Position numbers and translations under genes: made by a program | Part shown: in pieces, positions 6,210 to 11,924 of the stretch | Layout: every line of letters starts with the position of its first letter | Position numbering within the stretch: the first letter of the stretch is position 1 | NCBI GenBank assembly: GCA_016875515.1 | Contig: VGRA01000037.1 | Span: 1 to 11,924, forward strand | Reading direction: 5' to 3' | From: Deltaproteobacteria bacterium | GTDB taxonomy: Bacteria > Myxococcota > Myxococcia > Myxococcales > Myxococcaceae | Length of the DNA stretch: 11,924 bases | Notes under the pieces: model-generated | What the model saw: only the letters and a program-made list of their open reading frames with translations | What the model was told of the DNA's origin: nothing | Database searches by the model: none

Positions 6210-6707
6210 TCACGGGGGGAGCAGCTGCTCCAGCCGGTCCCGCGCGCGGCTCAGCGCGCTCTTCACCGTCCCCTCTGGGATCCCCAGCCGGAGCGCAATC
6301 TCGGGGTACGACAGCCCCTGCAGTTCCCTCAGGGTAAGCAGTTCCCGGTGATGTGACGACAGGTGTCCCAGCGTGGCCATCACCTGGGCGAAGCGCTCGC
6401 GGGCCGCGGCCAGGGCCTCCGGGTCGGCGGGCAGGGTGGGGGACAGCTCCAGCCGCGCGCGCCGGCGCCGGGCGCGCAGCCCGTTGATGCTGCGGTTGAC
6501 CATGACGCGGTGGAGCCAGGTGCCGCAGGAGGCCCGCCCGTCAAACGGGAGCTCCCCGTTCCAGAGGCGGCTGAATACCTCCTGCACCAGGTCCTCCGCC
6601 TCCGCGGGATCCCGGAGGATCCGCCGGGCAATGGCCAGGGCGCGGGCCCGGTGGCGGGCGTAGAGCTCTTCGAACGGCGGAAGGGCGGGGGCGGCATTCG
6701 GGTGCAT
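6210..6707 (-). CDS. ECF-type RNA polymerase sigma factor
   Basis: A 165-aa sigma-70-family protein of the extracytoplasmic function type, which directs RNA polymerase to a small regulon. Region 2 lies at about 12-80: FEELYARHRARALAIARRIL, then DPAEAEDLVQEVFSRLW and a WLHRVMVNRSIN segment. Region 4 lies at about 115-163 and contains LTLRELQGLSYPEIALRLGI and the recognition helix EGTVKSALSRARDRL. Region 3 is absent, as is usual for ECF proteins. ATG at 6707 is the only plausible start; the ribosome site is poor (AGGGG only 1 nt away), which suggests coupling to the upstream activator gene, whose stop is 32 nt before. The next gene begins 4 nt after its stop. No classical anti-sigma gene is recognisable nearby, which makes the zinc-ribbon membrane protein the leading candidate partner. 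Confidence 0.9.
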   Translation of the reverse strand: MHPNAAPALPPFEELYARHRARALAIARRILRDPAEAEDLVQEVFSRLWNGELPFDGRASCGTWLHRVMVNRSINGLRARRRRARLELSPTLPADPEALAAARERFAQVMATLGHLSSHHRELLTLRELQGLSYPEIALRLGIPEGTVKSALSRARDRLEQLLPP

Positions 6708-6739
6708 GCCCCTGTCAACGCGAACCGCCCGGAAAGGAT

Positions 6740-8380
6740 CTACGCCTCCGGCTCGCTCTGGGCGGTGAGCCCCCACTCCTTGAGCTTCTTGAACAGCGTG
6801 GACCGGGACATGCCCAGCTCCTTCGCCACGCGCTCGCGGTTGTCCCGGTACTTCTTGAGCGCCGCTTCCACGATCTCCCGCTCCACCCGGCCGAGCATCT
6901 GTTCCAGCGTGAGCCCGTTGCCCGCCTGGGGGATGATCACGCCCACCTCCGGGTGGACCTGCGCGTCGAAGTGGAGATCCTCGGCGTCGATCATGGGGCC
7001 GCGGCGGAGCAGCAGCGCGCGGTGGACCACGTTGCGCAGCTCCCGGATGTTGCCGGGCCACGGGTGGGCCTTCATCCGCTCCAGCGCCGCCGCGGTGAAG
7101 CGCACTGCGTGCCCGCGCGGGGCGAAGCGCTGGACGAACTCCTCCGCCAGCGCCGGGATGTCCCCCTTGCGGCTGCGCAGCGGCGGCAGGTGCAGCGGCA
7201 CCACGCAGAGCCGGTAGTAGAGGTCCTCCCGGAACCTCCCCTCGCGCGCCAGCTGCAGGAGATCCCGGTTGGTGGCGGCCACCACCCGCACGTCCACGGT
7301 CATGGGGCGGCTGGCCCCCACGCGCTTGATCTCCCCGGACTCCAGGGCGCGCAGCAGCTTGGCCTGCAGGTCCAGCGGCAGCTCCCCCACCTCGTCGAGG
7401 AACAGCGTCCCGCCGTCCGCCTCCTCGAAGGCCCCCTTGCGCGCCCCCACCGCGCCGGTGAACGCCCCCTTCTCGTGGCCGAACAGTTCGCTCTCGATCA
7501 GCTCTTTGCTGATGGCCGCGCAGTTGACCGGGATGAAGGCGGCGCTGGCCCGCGGCGAGCGCGCGTGCAGCGCGGCGGCCACCAGCTCCTTGCCCGTGCC
7601 GGACTCGCCCAGTACCGCCACCGCTGCGCTGGACGGGGCCACGCGCTGGACGAGCTCCACCAGCTGCTTCACGGAGGCGTCCGCGCCGATGATCCCGTGG
7701 AACGCAGGCGCCGCCTTCCCGGCCACCAGCGGCTCCAGGGACAGCTCCACCTCGCCACCCAGCTTCACCGTGGTGAGCAGGGGTACCACCACCTCGTGCA
7801 CCCGCACGTTGCCCAGCCAGGTGCCGTTCTTGGACTGGAGATCCTGCAGCCGGAACAGCCCCTCCTCGCGGGCCACGCGCAGGTGGCGGGAGGAGACGTA
7901 GGGGTCGTCCACGACGAGATCATTGCCGGGGTCCTTCCCCACGGTGAAGGCGTCCCCCTGCAGCCGCTGCACCGTCTCCTGCCCGCCGCGGCGCATCCGC
8001 ACCTGCGCGGGCTGCCAGCGGGACAGGAGCGGATCTGCCGGCCGTACCGCGGTGGCGTTGCCCGCCCCCACCGTGGAGGCCTCGTCGTCCCCGGTGCCGG
8101 CGGCGCGGAACACCGCGCGCCATTGACCGAGCGAGAGATCCTGGCCGTCCGCGAGCGTGCGGGTGCTCAGCGGCTGGCCGCCCACCAGCAGCCCGCCGCC
8201 GGAGAGGTCCTCCACCGCCAGGGCCTGCCCGTCCCACGTCAGCGCCGCGGCCTGCCGGCTCACCGCGGGATCCGGCAGCGCCACGTCACACTGCTCGCCG
8301 CGCCCCAGCACCACCCGGCCGCGCGGCAGTTGGTACCGCAGGACCTCCTCACCGCGCCTGAAGAACAAAAGCTCCGCCAT
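6740..8380 (-). CDS. Sigma-54-dependent transcriptional activator with two FHA domains
   Basis: An enhancer-binding protein of 546 aa. Two forkhead-associated domains come first: FHA1 at about 5-92 ([20 protein letters not shown]) and FHA2 at about 128-216 ([29 protein letters not shown]). The AAA+ sigma-54 interaction domain covers about 228-460, with Walker A GESGTGKE (258-265), the sigma-54 contact loop GAFTGA (305-310), Walker [10 protein letters not shown] (325-333) and the REDLYYRL segment. A Fis-type helix-turn-helix ends the protein ([20 protein letters not shown]). There is no receiver domain, so input is probably Ser/Thr kinase phosphorylation read by FHA, a myxobacterial theme. FHA1 has the Gly-Arg but Ala in place of the SxxH His and no Asn-Gly; FHA2 has His166 and Asn185-Gly186 but Lys149 for the usual Arg. 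ATG at 8380 is preferred over a GTG at 8416 because GGGAGGGAG lies 5 nt upstream. It follows gspN by 104 nt. Confidence 0.94.
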   Translation of the reverse strand: MAELLFFRRGEEVLRYQLPRGRVVLGRGEQCDVALPDPAVSRQAAALTWDGQALAVEDLSGGGLLVGGQPLSTRTLADGQDLSLGQWRAVFRAAGTGDDEASTVGAGNATAVRPADPLLSRWQPAQVRMRRGGQETVQRLQGDAFTVGKDPGNDLVVDDPYVSSRHLRVAREEGLFRLQDLQSKNGTWLGNVRVHEVVVPLLTTVKLGGEVELSLEPLVAGKAAPAFHGIIGADASVKQLVELVQRVAPSSAAVAVLGESGTGKELVAAALHARSPRASAAFIPVNCAAISKELIESELFGHEKGAFTGAVGARKGAFEEADGGTLFLDEVGELPLDLQAKLLRALESGEIKRVGASRPMTVDVRVVAATNRDLLQLAREGRFREDLYYRLCVVPLHLPPLRSRKGDIPALAEEFVQRFAPRGHAVRFTAAALERMKAHPWPGNIRELRNVVHRALLLRRGPMIDAEDLHFDAQVHPEVGVIIPQAGNGLTLEQMLGRVEREIVEAALKKYRDNRERVAKELGMSRSTLFKKLKEWGLTAQSEPEA

Positions 8381-8385
8381 GGCCG

Positions 8386-8394
8386 CTCCCTCCC
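8386..8394 (-). promoter_or_regulatory. Ribosome binding site deciding the activator start
   Basis: GGGAGGGAG on the minus strand, 5 nt before ATG at 8378-8380. It favours this start over an upstream in-frame codon 36 nt away. Confidence 0.7.
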
Positions 8395-8422
8395 ACTGCG
8401 ACGCCGGGTCCACCAACGAACG

Positions 8423-8478
8423 AGGGCGGCAGCTAACACCGCGGCCCGGCGCGGTTCAACCGGGCGCCTGACCGCCCT
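8423..8478 (-). promoter_or_regulatory. Nested inverted repeats in the gspN-activator gap
   Basis: AGGGCGG (8423-8429) pairs with CCGCCCT (8472-8478). Inside, GGCGC (8448-8452) pairs with GCGCC (8464-8468), with GG/CC and a TTCAA loop continuing the stem. On the minus strand the structure begins 7 nt after the gspN stop. It could be a Rho-independent-like terminator without a T tract, an attenuator that lowers readthrough from the gsp operon, or an operator. A very weak promoter-like pair (TTGAAC, 17 nt, TTAGCT) overlaps it on the minus strand, so the activator may also have its own promoter. Confidence 0.4.
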
Positions 8479-8484
8479 GCGGCC

Positions 8485-9453
8485 TCAGCGGGCAGGCTGG
8501 AAGTTGGGGCGGGACAGGAGCCCGGTCAGCTTCCCCGCGCGGAACTGCGGGTCCTTCTTGTCCGGGCCCAGCATGGACAGCGCCGCCCCCACCATCCCCA
8601 GCCGCTTGACGAACTCGGGCTCCGTCTTGAGCCGGAGGTCCAGGTTGGGCTCGCTGAGCTCCAGCTTCTTGCCCAGCTTCAGCGTGCCCTCCACTACCAT
8701 CTCCAGGTCCTCGCCCTTGGCGTGGAAGGTGTCCACCTTGCCCATGCCGCGGTCGAAGTTGATCTTCAGGTCCGTGTCCCCGGCGACGATCTTGGGCAGG
8801 TCCACCGGCGTGGCCTCCCCGTACATGGGCAGGGTGATGGAGCCGCCGTTCACCTGCAGCCCGGACACCTTCACGTCCACCACGCCGGAGGCCTGGGAGA
8901 GATCCGCATCCGCCTGCGTCCCCGGCGGGGAGCCCTTGGGCAGCGGCAGCCGCGGCAGGGAGAGGTCCACCCGGCCCACCACCTTCCCCGCCAGCTGGGC
9001 CCCCGTGTACTCCTTCAGCTCCGGGTCCTCGAGCGAGAGGCCATCCAGCTCCAGTTGCACCTTCAGCGGCTCGGTGGCCCCGGTGGCCCCCACCTGCGCG
9101 CGCACCACGCCCCCCAGCGTCTCCACCTTCACCTGCACCCCGGGCGGGAAGAGCGTGGGGCGCACCACCACGGACTTGAGCATGAAGGCGGGGACCGGCC
9201 GGTCCGTGACCCCCAGCAGCTTGGGGGAGATCTGCACGTCCCGCGCGGTGATTCCGGACAGCCCCGGCCCCAGCGAGGACATGCGGACGTACAGATTGCG
9301 CGCGTCCATGAACTGCTGCAGCCGCGCCTTCACCAGGTCATACGGGAAGGTGACGTAGAGGCCCACCAGCAGCGCGAGCGAGAAGAAGGCCGAGTAGCCG
9401 AGGCGTCGCTTCCAGCGGGAGCCAGACGGGGCGGGGGAGGGGGAGTCAGCCAC
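8485..9453 (-). CDS. gspN: Type II secretion system protein GspN
   Basis: A 322-aa inner-membrane protein of the GspN family found with delta-proteobacterial type II secretion systems. A basic N-terminus (SRWKRRLG) precedes one membrane helix (about 19-36, FFSLALLVGLYV), then FPYDLVKARL, followed by a long extracytoplasmic beta-rich region. That region has repeating segments such as ITARDVQISP, VVRPTLFPPGVQVKVETLGG, VDVKVSGLQVNGGSITLPMYG and LSEPNLDLRLKTEPEF. The role of GspN in secretion is not well established; it is dispensable or absent in many systems. The start is GTG at 9453 with GAGG 6 nt upstream, overlapping the end of gspM; the gap to the gspM stop is 3 nt. It is the last gsp gene of the block. 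Confidence 0.88.
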   Translation of the reverse strand: MADSPSPAPSGSRWKRRLGYSAFFSLALLVGLYVTFPYDLVKARLQQFMDARNLYVRMSSLGPGLSGITARDVQISPKLLGVTDRPVPAFMLKSVVVRPTLFPPGVQVKVETLGGVVRAQVGATGATEPLKVQLELDGLSLEDPELKEYTGAQLAGKVVGRVDLSLPRLPLPKGSPPGTQADADLSQASGVVDVKVSGLQVNGGSITLPMYGEATPVDLPKIVAGDTDLKINFDRGMGKVDTFHAKGEDLEMVVEGTLKLGKKLELSEPNLDLRLKTEPEFVKRLGMVGAALSMLGPDKKDPQFRAGKLTGLLSRPNFQPAR

Positions 9454-9456
9454 GGG

Positions 9457-10020
9457 TTACCTCAACCGGTAGGCGGCAATGGTGGTCCAAGCGGTGATCT
9501 TCTTCTCCGCCGCCCGGGGCTCCAGCCGCAGGTACTTGACGCGCACCACGCCGGGCCCGGCCTCCACGGACTCCAGGAAGGCGAGCAGCTTGTCCAGCGG
9601 CACGTCCGTGAGCGTCAGCTCCACCGCGCTCTCGATGATGGTCCCGTCCCCCACCGGGAGATCCCCCTTGGGGTTGAGCGCAGGAATGTCCAACCCTGCC
9701 CTCGTTCCCTTGTCCTCCAGGTAGGACATGATCTTCAGGTCCGCGCCGCGCAGCGAGCGCTCCGCCGCCTCGCGCGCCGCCTCGCCCTCCTTGAAGGTGC
9801 CGGCGAGCCGCTGCACCTCGGCGAGCTTGGTGAGCTTGTCCTCCGTCCGCCGCCGCGCCGCGCGGGCCGAGGCGGAGAAGCTGCTGGAGGCGAGGAAGAG
9901 GGAGAAGAGCACCACCGCGGCGGCGGCGAACGTCACCATCCGGCGCTCGCGGTTGCTCAGCGCCTGGAACCAGGTCACCAGTGGGGCGGCAAGGTGTTGG
10001 ATGCGTTCCATGGTTGTCAT
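9457..10020 (-). CDS. gspM: Type II secretion system protein GspM
   Basis: A 187-aa bitopic inner-membrane protein of the secretion assembly platform. It has a short cytoplasmic N-terminus with LSNRERRMV (21-29), one membrane helix (about 28-46), a coiled-coil-like stretch (about 50-95) rich in Arg/Glu/Ala, and a ferredoxin-like periplasmic domain ending VVRVKYLRLEPR...AWTTIAAYRL. GspM binds and stabilises GspL. The ATG at 10020 overlaps the gspL TGA (ATGA), indicating coupling; a second ATG three codons in (10011) is an alternative start. Length is usual for the family. Recognition rests on the LSxRER-TM architecture and position between gspL and gspN rather than on a catalytic motif. Confidence 0.88.
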   Translation of the reverse strand: MTTMERIQHLAAPLVTWFQALSNRERRMVTFAAAAVVLFSLFLASSSFSASARAARRRTEDKLTKLAEVQRLAGTFKEGEAAREAAERSLRGADLKIMSYLEDKGTRAGLDIPALNPKGDLPVGDGTIIESAVELTLTDVPLDKLLAFLESVEAGPGVVRVKYLRLEPRAAEKKITAWTTIAAYRLR

Positions 10021-11621
10021 CCCTGCGGCGCCTGGCCGTCCTCCGGGCATTCCACCTGGATGTCCAGGCGGAAGGCCACCTTCTGGCCGTCCTTGCTCTT
10101 CTCCACCTTGCCCTCCTTGACCTCCGAGAAGCAGTGGAAGCCCTTGATGGCGGTGGTGAGGCGGTCGATCTGCTTGCTGCTCTCCGTCTCGCCCCTCAGG
10201 GTGATGCGCTCCAGGTCCACCACCACCTGGTCGAACGTGACCGGCACGTCCGCCGGGATGCGGGAGACGAGCTCCGTCAGCAGCGTGGCCGCGGATACCC
10301 TGGGCAGCGTGGCCGCCGGGGACTCCTTGCCGCGCAGGAGCGAGAGCGCCCGGTCGAAGTTGGGCTCGCACTTGTCGAGGATCTTCGCCGTCACGTCGCA
10401 CAGCGCCTTGTCCACCGCGCGCTCGCGCTGCTCGAGCAGCCGCGCCTCCACCGCCCCGGAGGCGATGTACAGCACCGCGAGCACCACCCCGTAGGCCGCG
10501 AGCCTCCCCACGCGCTCGCGCAGCCAGTCGTGGGCGCCCTGGAAGGAGAACTCGCCGCGCCGCAGGTTGAACCGCGGCGCCCGCGCCCCGGTCAGCTGGC
10601 CGCGAAGCGCGAGCGCCACCGCCTGTGCCGCCGCGCCCGCCTCCTCGGGCCCAATCCCCCGCACCTCCGGCGGGAGCGTGAGCCGCTGCACCGGGATGCC
10701 CAGCGCGTCGGAGAGGAAGGCGGGCAGGCCGTGCAGGGCCGCGGTGCCGCCGCACAGGTACACCGCCTGGGGGGCGCTGCGCGTCCGGCCCGTCGCCGCC
10801 TTGAACGTGGCCCGCAGCTCGCGCACCAGTGGCTGGAGCGCCCGGGACAGGGCGGCCCCGGCGTGCACGGCCTGCCCGTCCGTCCCGTCCGGCGTGACGG
10901 TGGCCGTGCCGCACTTGTAGGCCTCCGCCTCGTCCGTCCCCTGCCCCAGCGCGGCTCCCAGGGCCTTCGTCAGCTCCCGGCCGCCAAAGGCGAAGGCGCG
11001 GGCAAACTCCACCTGCCCGCCGGGGGCCCCCACCGCCACCGTGGTGCGCTCGGCCCCCACGTCCACCACGGCCACCGCCCCGCCGGTGCCGCCGAAGGCC
11101 GCGGGTGAGAGCGCGAGCAGCGACTGGAAGGCGAGCCCCGGGTGGGTGATCACGCGCGGGTCCACGCCCGCCGACTGCAGCTCCGCGAGCAGTCCGGCCA
11201 CGGCCTCGCGTCGGGCCACGCCCACGAGCAGCTCCGTCCTCTTCTCCTTGCTGCCGGGGGCCAGCTCCCGCTGCGCGGTGGGCTGGTAGTCGTAGACCGC
11301 CTCGTCCAGGTCGAACGGCAGGTGGGACTCCACCTCGAAGGGGAGCGCCGCCTCCAGCTTCTTGCTGTCGGAGAAGGGCAAGGCGAGCGCGTGGGTGGCG
11401 AGCAGCTCGCCGGGCAGCGCCACCACCACCTGGTCCGCGGAGAGCAGCCCCTGCTCCCGCAGCGCGGCCAGGGGGGCCTCCAGGCTGGAGCCTCCCTCCC
11501 CGGCGGGGGCGGCGCGCGGGACGGCGGCCCAGCCGCTCACGGTCCACGTGCGGCCTGCCCCCTCCACCTTGACGGCCTTGATCCACCTGCTCCCCAGGTC
11601 CAGTCCCAGCACGCTGGCCAT
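10017..11621 (-). CDS. gspL: Type II secretion system protein GspL (PilM/PilN-like fused form)
   Basis: A 534-aa inner-membrane platform component that couples the secretion ATPase GspE to GspM and the pseudopilus. The cytoplasmic part is an actin-like (ASKHA, PilM-type) fold: phosphate-1 LGLDLGSRWIKAV with Asp8, the ALPFEVESHLPFDLDEAVYD block (91-111), phosphate-2 VVDVGAERTTVAVG with Asp187, and an adenosine-type motif YLCGGTAALHGL (288-299). FNLRRGEF (351-358) opens the PilN-like part, with one membrane helix at about 373-390 and a periplasmic ferredoxin-like domain (about 440-527). That half contains four cysteines (408, 418, 497, 525), possible disulfides. ATG at 11621 is preceded by GGAGGGAGGAG 5 nt away. 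It begins 2 nt after the gspK stop and overlaps gspM by 4 nt. Confidence 0.93.
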   Translation of the reverse strand: MASVLGLDLGSRWIKAVKVEGAGRTWTVSGWAAVPRAAPAGEGGSSLEAPLAALREQGLLSADQVVVALPGELLATHALALPFSDSKKLEAALPFEVESHLPFDLDEAVYDYQPTAQRELAPGSKEKRTELLVGVARREAVAGLLAELQSAGVDPRVITHPGLAFQSLLALSPAAFGGTGGAVAVVDVGAERTTVAVGAPGGQVEFARAFAFGGRELTKALGAALGQGTDEAEAYKCGTATVTPDGTDGQAVHAGAALSRALQPLVRELRATFKAATGRTRSAPQAVYLCGGTAALHGLPAFLSDALGIPVQRLTLPPEVRGIGPEEAGAAAQAVALALRGQLTGARAPRFNLRRGEFSFQGAHDWLRERVGRLAAYGVVLAVLYIASGAVEARLLEQRERAVDKALCDVTAKILDKCEPNFDRALSLLRGKESPAATLPRVSAATLLTELVSRIPADVPVTFDQVVVDLERITLRGETESSKQIDRLTTAIKGFHCFSEVKEGKVEKSKDGQKVAFRLDIQVECPEDGQAPQG

Positions 11622-11623
11622 GG

Positions 11624-11924
11624 CTACTCCTCCCTCCAGTAGACGACTTTCCCGAGCGCCCCGTCGGCGCGGATGACGGCGTGCAGGGTCTTCTGCACGT
11701 CCCCGGCCTCACCCACGGCCTTGATGCTCCAGGTGTTGGTCTTGTCTCCCACGAACCGGTTTCCCGCAACGTTGTTGCCAATGGAGGCGTTGACCGCCAC
11801 CCCGGCCGCCTGAACCACGGACACGAAGTCCTGCACCGTCATTCCGAGGCCCGGGAAGACGGCGTACATGCGGGCCAGGCGGATTTTCTGGATGACCTGG
11901 TCGATGAAGAGCGGATCGCGCAGC
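11624..11924 (-). CDS. gspK: Type II secretion system minor pseudopilin GspK, C-terminal end only
   Basis: The last 99 or so codons of a gene that continues beyond the right edge. The protein segment begins LRDPLFIDQVIQKIRLARMY and ends IRADGALGKVVYWREE before TAG at 11624-11626. The helix-rich LFIDQVIQKIRLAR segment followed by GMTVQDFVSVVQAAG, then TWSIKAVGEAGDVQKTLHAVI (a beta segment typical of pilin-like C-termini), fits the tail of GspK, the large tip pseudopilin. Position directly ahead of gspL supports this more strongly than the sequence does. The ribosome site for gspL lies in its last codons. Confidence 0.78.
   Translation of the reverse strand, partial: LRDPLFIDQVIQKIRLARMYAVFPGLGMTVQDFVSVVQAAGVAVNASIGNNVAGNRFVGDKTNTWSIKAVGEAGDVQKTLHAVIRADGALGKVVYWREE
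11627..11637 (-). promoter_or_regulatory. Ribosome binding site of gspL inside the end of gspK
   Basis: GGAGGGAGGAG on the minus strand overlaps the final codons of gspK and ends 5 nt before the gspL ATG. It fixes the gspL start and shows the genes are co-transcribed. Confidence 0.65.

Noticed and set aside
6713..6718. Perfect TTGACA on the minus strand before the ECF sigma gene
   Set aside because: It lies 5 nt before the ATG, so its -10 would fall inside the gene, and no TATAAT-like element follows at 16-18 nt.
6953..9358. 801-codon open frame on the plus strand
   Set aside because: Antisense to the sigma-54 activator and gspN; low-complexity His/Arg/Gly/Ala-rich product with no motif, as expected opposite GC3-rich genes.
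8722..10494. 590-codon open frame on the plus strand
   Set aside because: Antisense to gspN, gspM and gspL, with shadow composition and no motif.
10021..11781. N-terminal 587 codons of a long minus-strand frame ending with GspM
   Set aside because: It lies out of phase inside gspK and gspL; only the part from 10020 down is GspM-like.
1..11924. tRNA, rRNA, CRISPR arrays, tandem repeats
   Set aside because: None seen on reading through both strands; no spaced direct repeats or cloverleaf-like sequence was found.

Overview
The window is very GC-rich, tightly packed DNA with almost all intact genes on the minus strand. The gene content points to a myxobacterium (Myxococcota, probably suborder Cystobacterineae): a gspK-L-M-N type II secretion block, an FHA-bearing sigma-54 activator directly behind it, and IS91-like and IS630-like debris. 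The taxon is inferred from gene content and base composition only.

Right half (about 5055-11924): seven intact or nearly intact genes plus one cut by the window edge, all on the minus strand and so read from right to left. The order is gspK (3' end only), gspL, gspM, gspN, a 97-nt gap with inverted repeats, a twin-FHA sigma-54 activator, an ECF sigma factor, a zinc-ribbon protein with one C-terminal membrane helix, and an M50-like intramembrane metalloprotease. Spacing is operon-like: 2 nt between gspK and gspL, an ATGA overlap between gspL and gspM, 3 nt between gspM and gspN, 4 nt between the sigma factor and the zinc-ribbon gene, and a GTGA overlap between the zinc-ribbon gene and the protease. 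The Gsp proteins form the inner-membrane assembly platform and minor pseudopilin of the secretion machine. The last three genes look like a coupled sigma factor / membrane partner / protease unit.

Middle (about 3620-5050): a graveyard of mobile DNA. It holds an IS91-like (Y2/HUH) transposase lacking its N-terminal half on the minus strand, and a roughly 50-codon IS630-like DDE transposase scrap on the plus strand. The transposon debris abuts a heptose-kinase-like PfkB gene that has lost its N-terminal substrate-binding segment.

Left part (1-3656): apart from one intact gene, a Tat-exported putative lipoprotein of the flavin amine oxidase family (1151-2725), the genes here are broken. A class III adenylate cyclase (minus) and a short-chain dehydrogenase (plus) stand back to back, and both lack their 5' ends at one shared junction near 768-785. 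The cyclase also has an in-frame amber codon, after which 45 further codons of recognisable cyclase C-terminus remain open. The window therefore shows an intact secretion/regulation cluster next to a decaying, rearranged segment.
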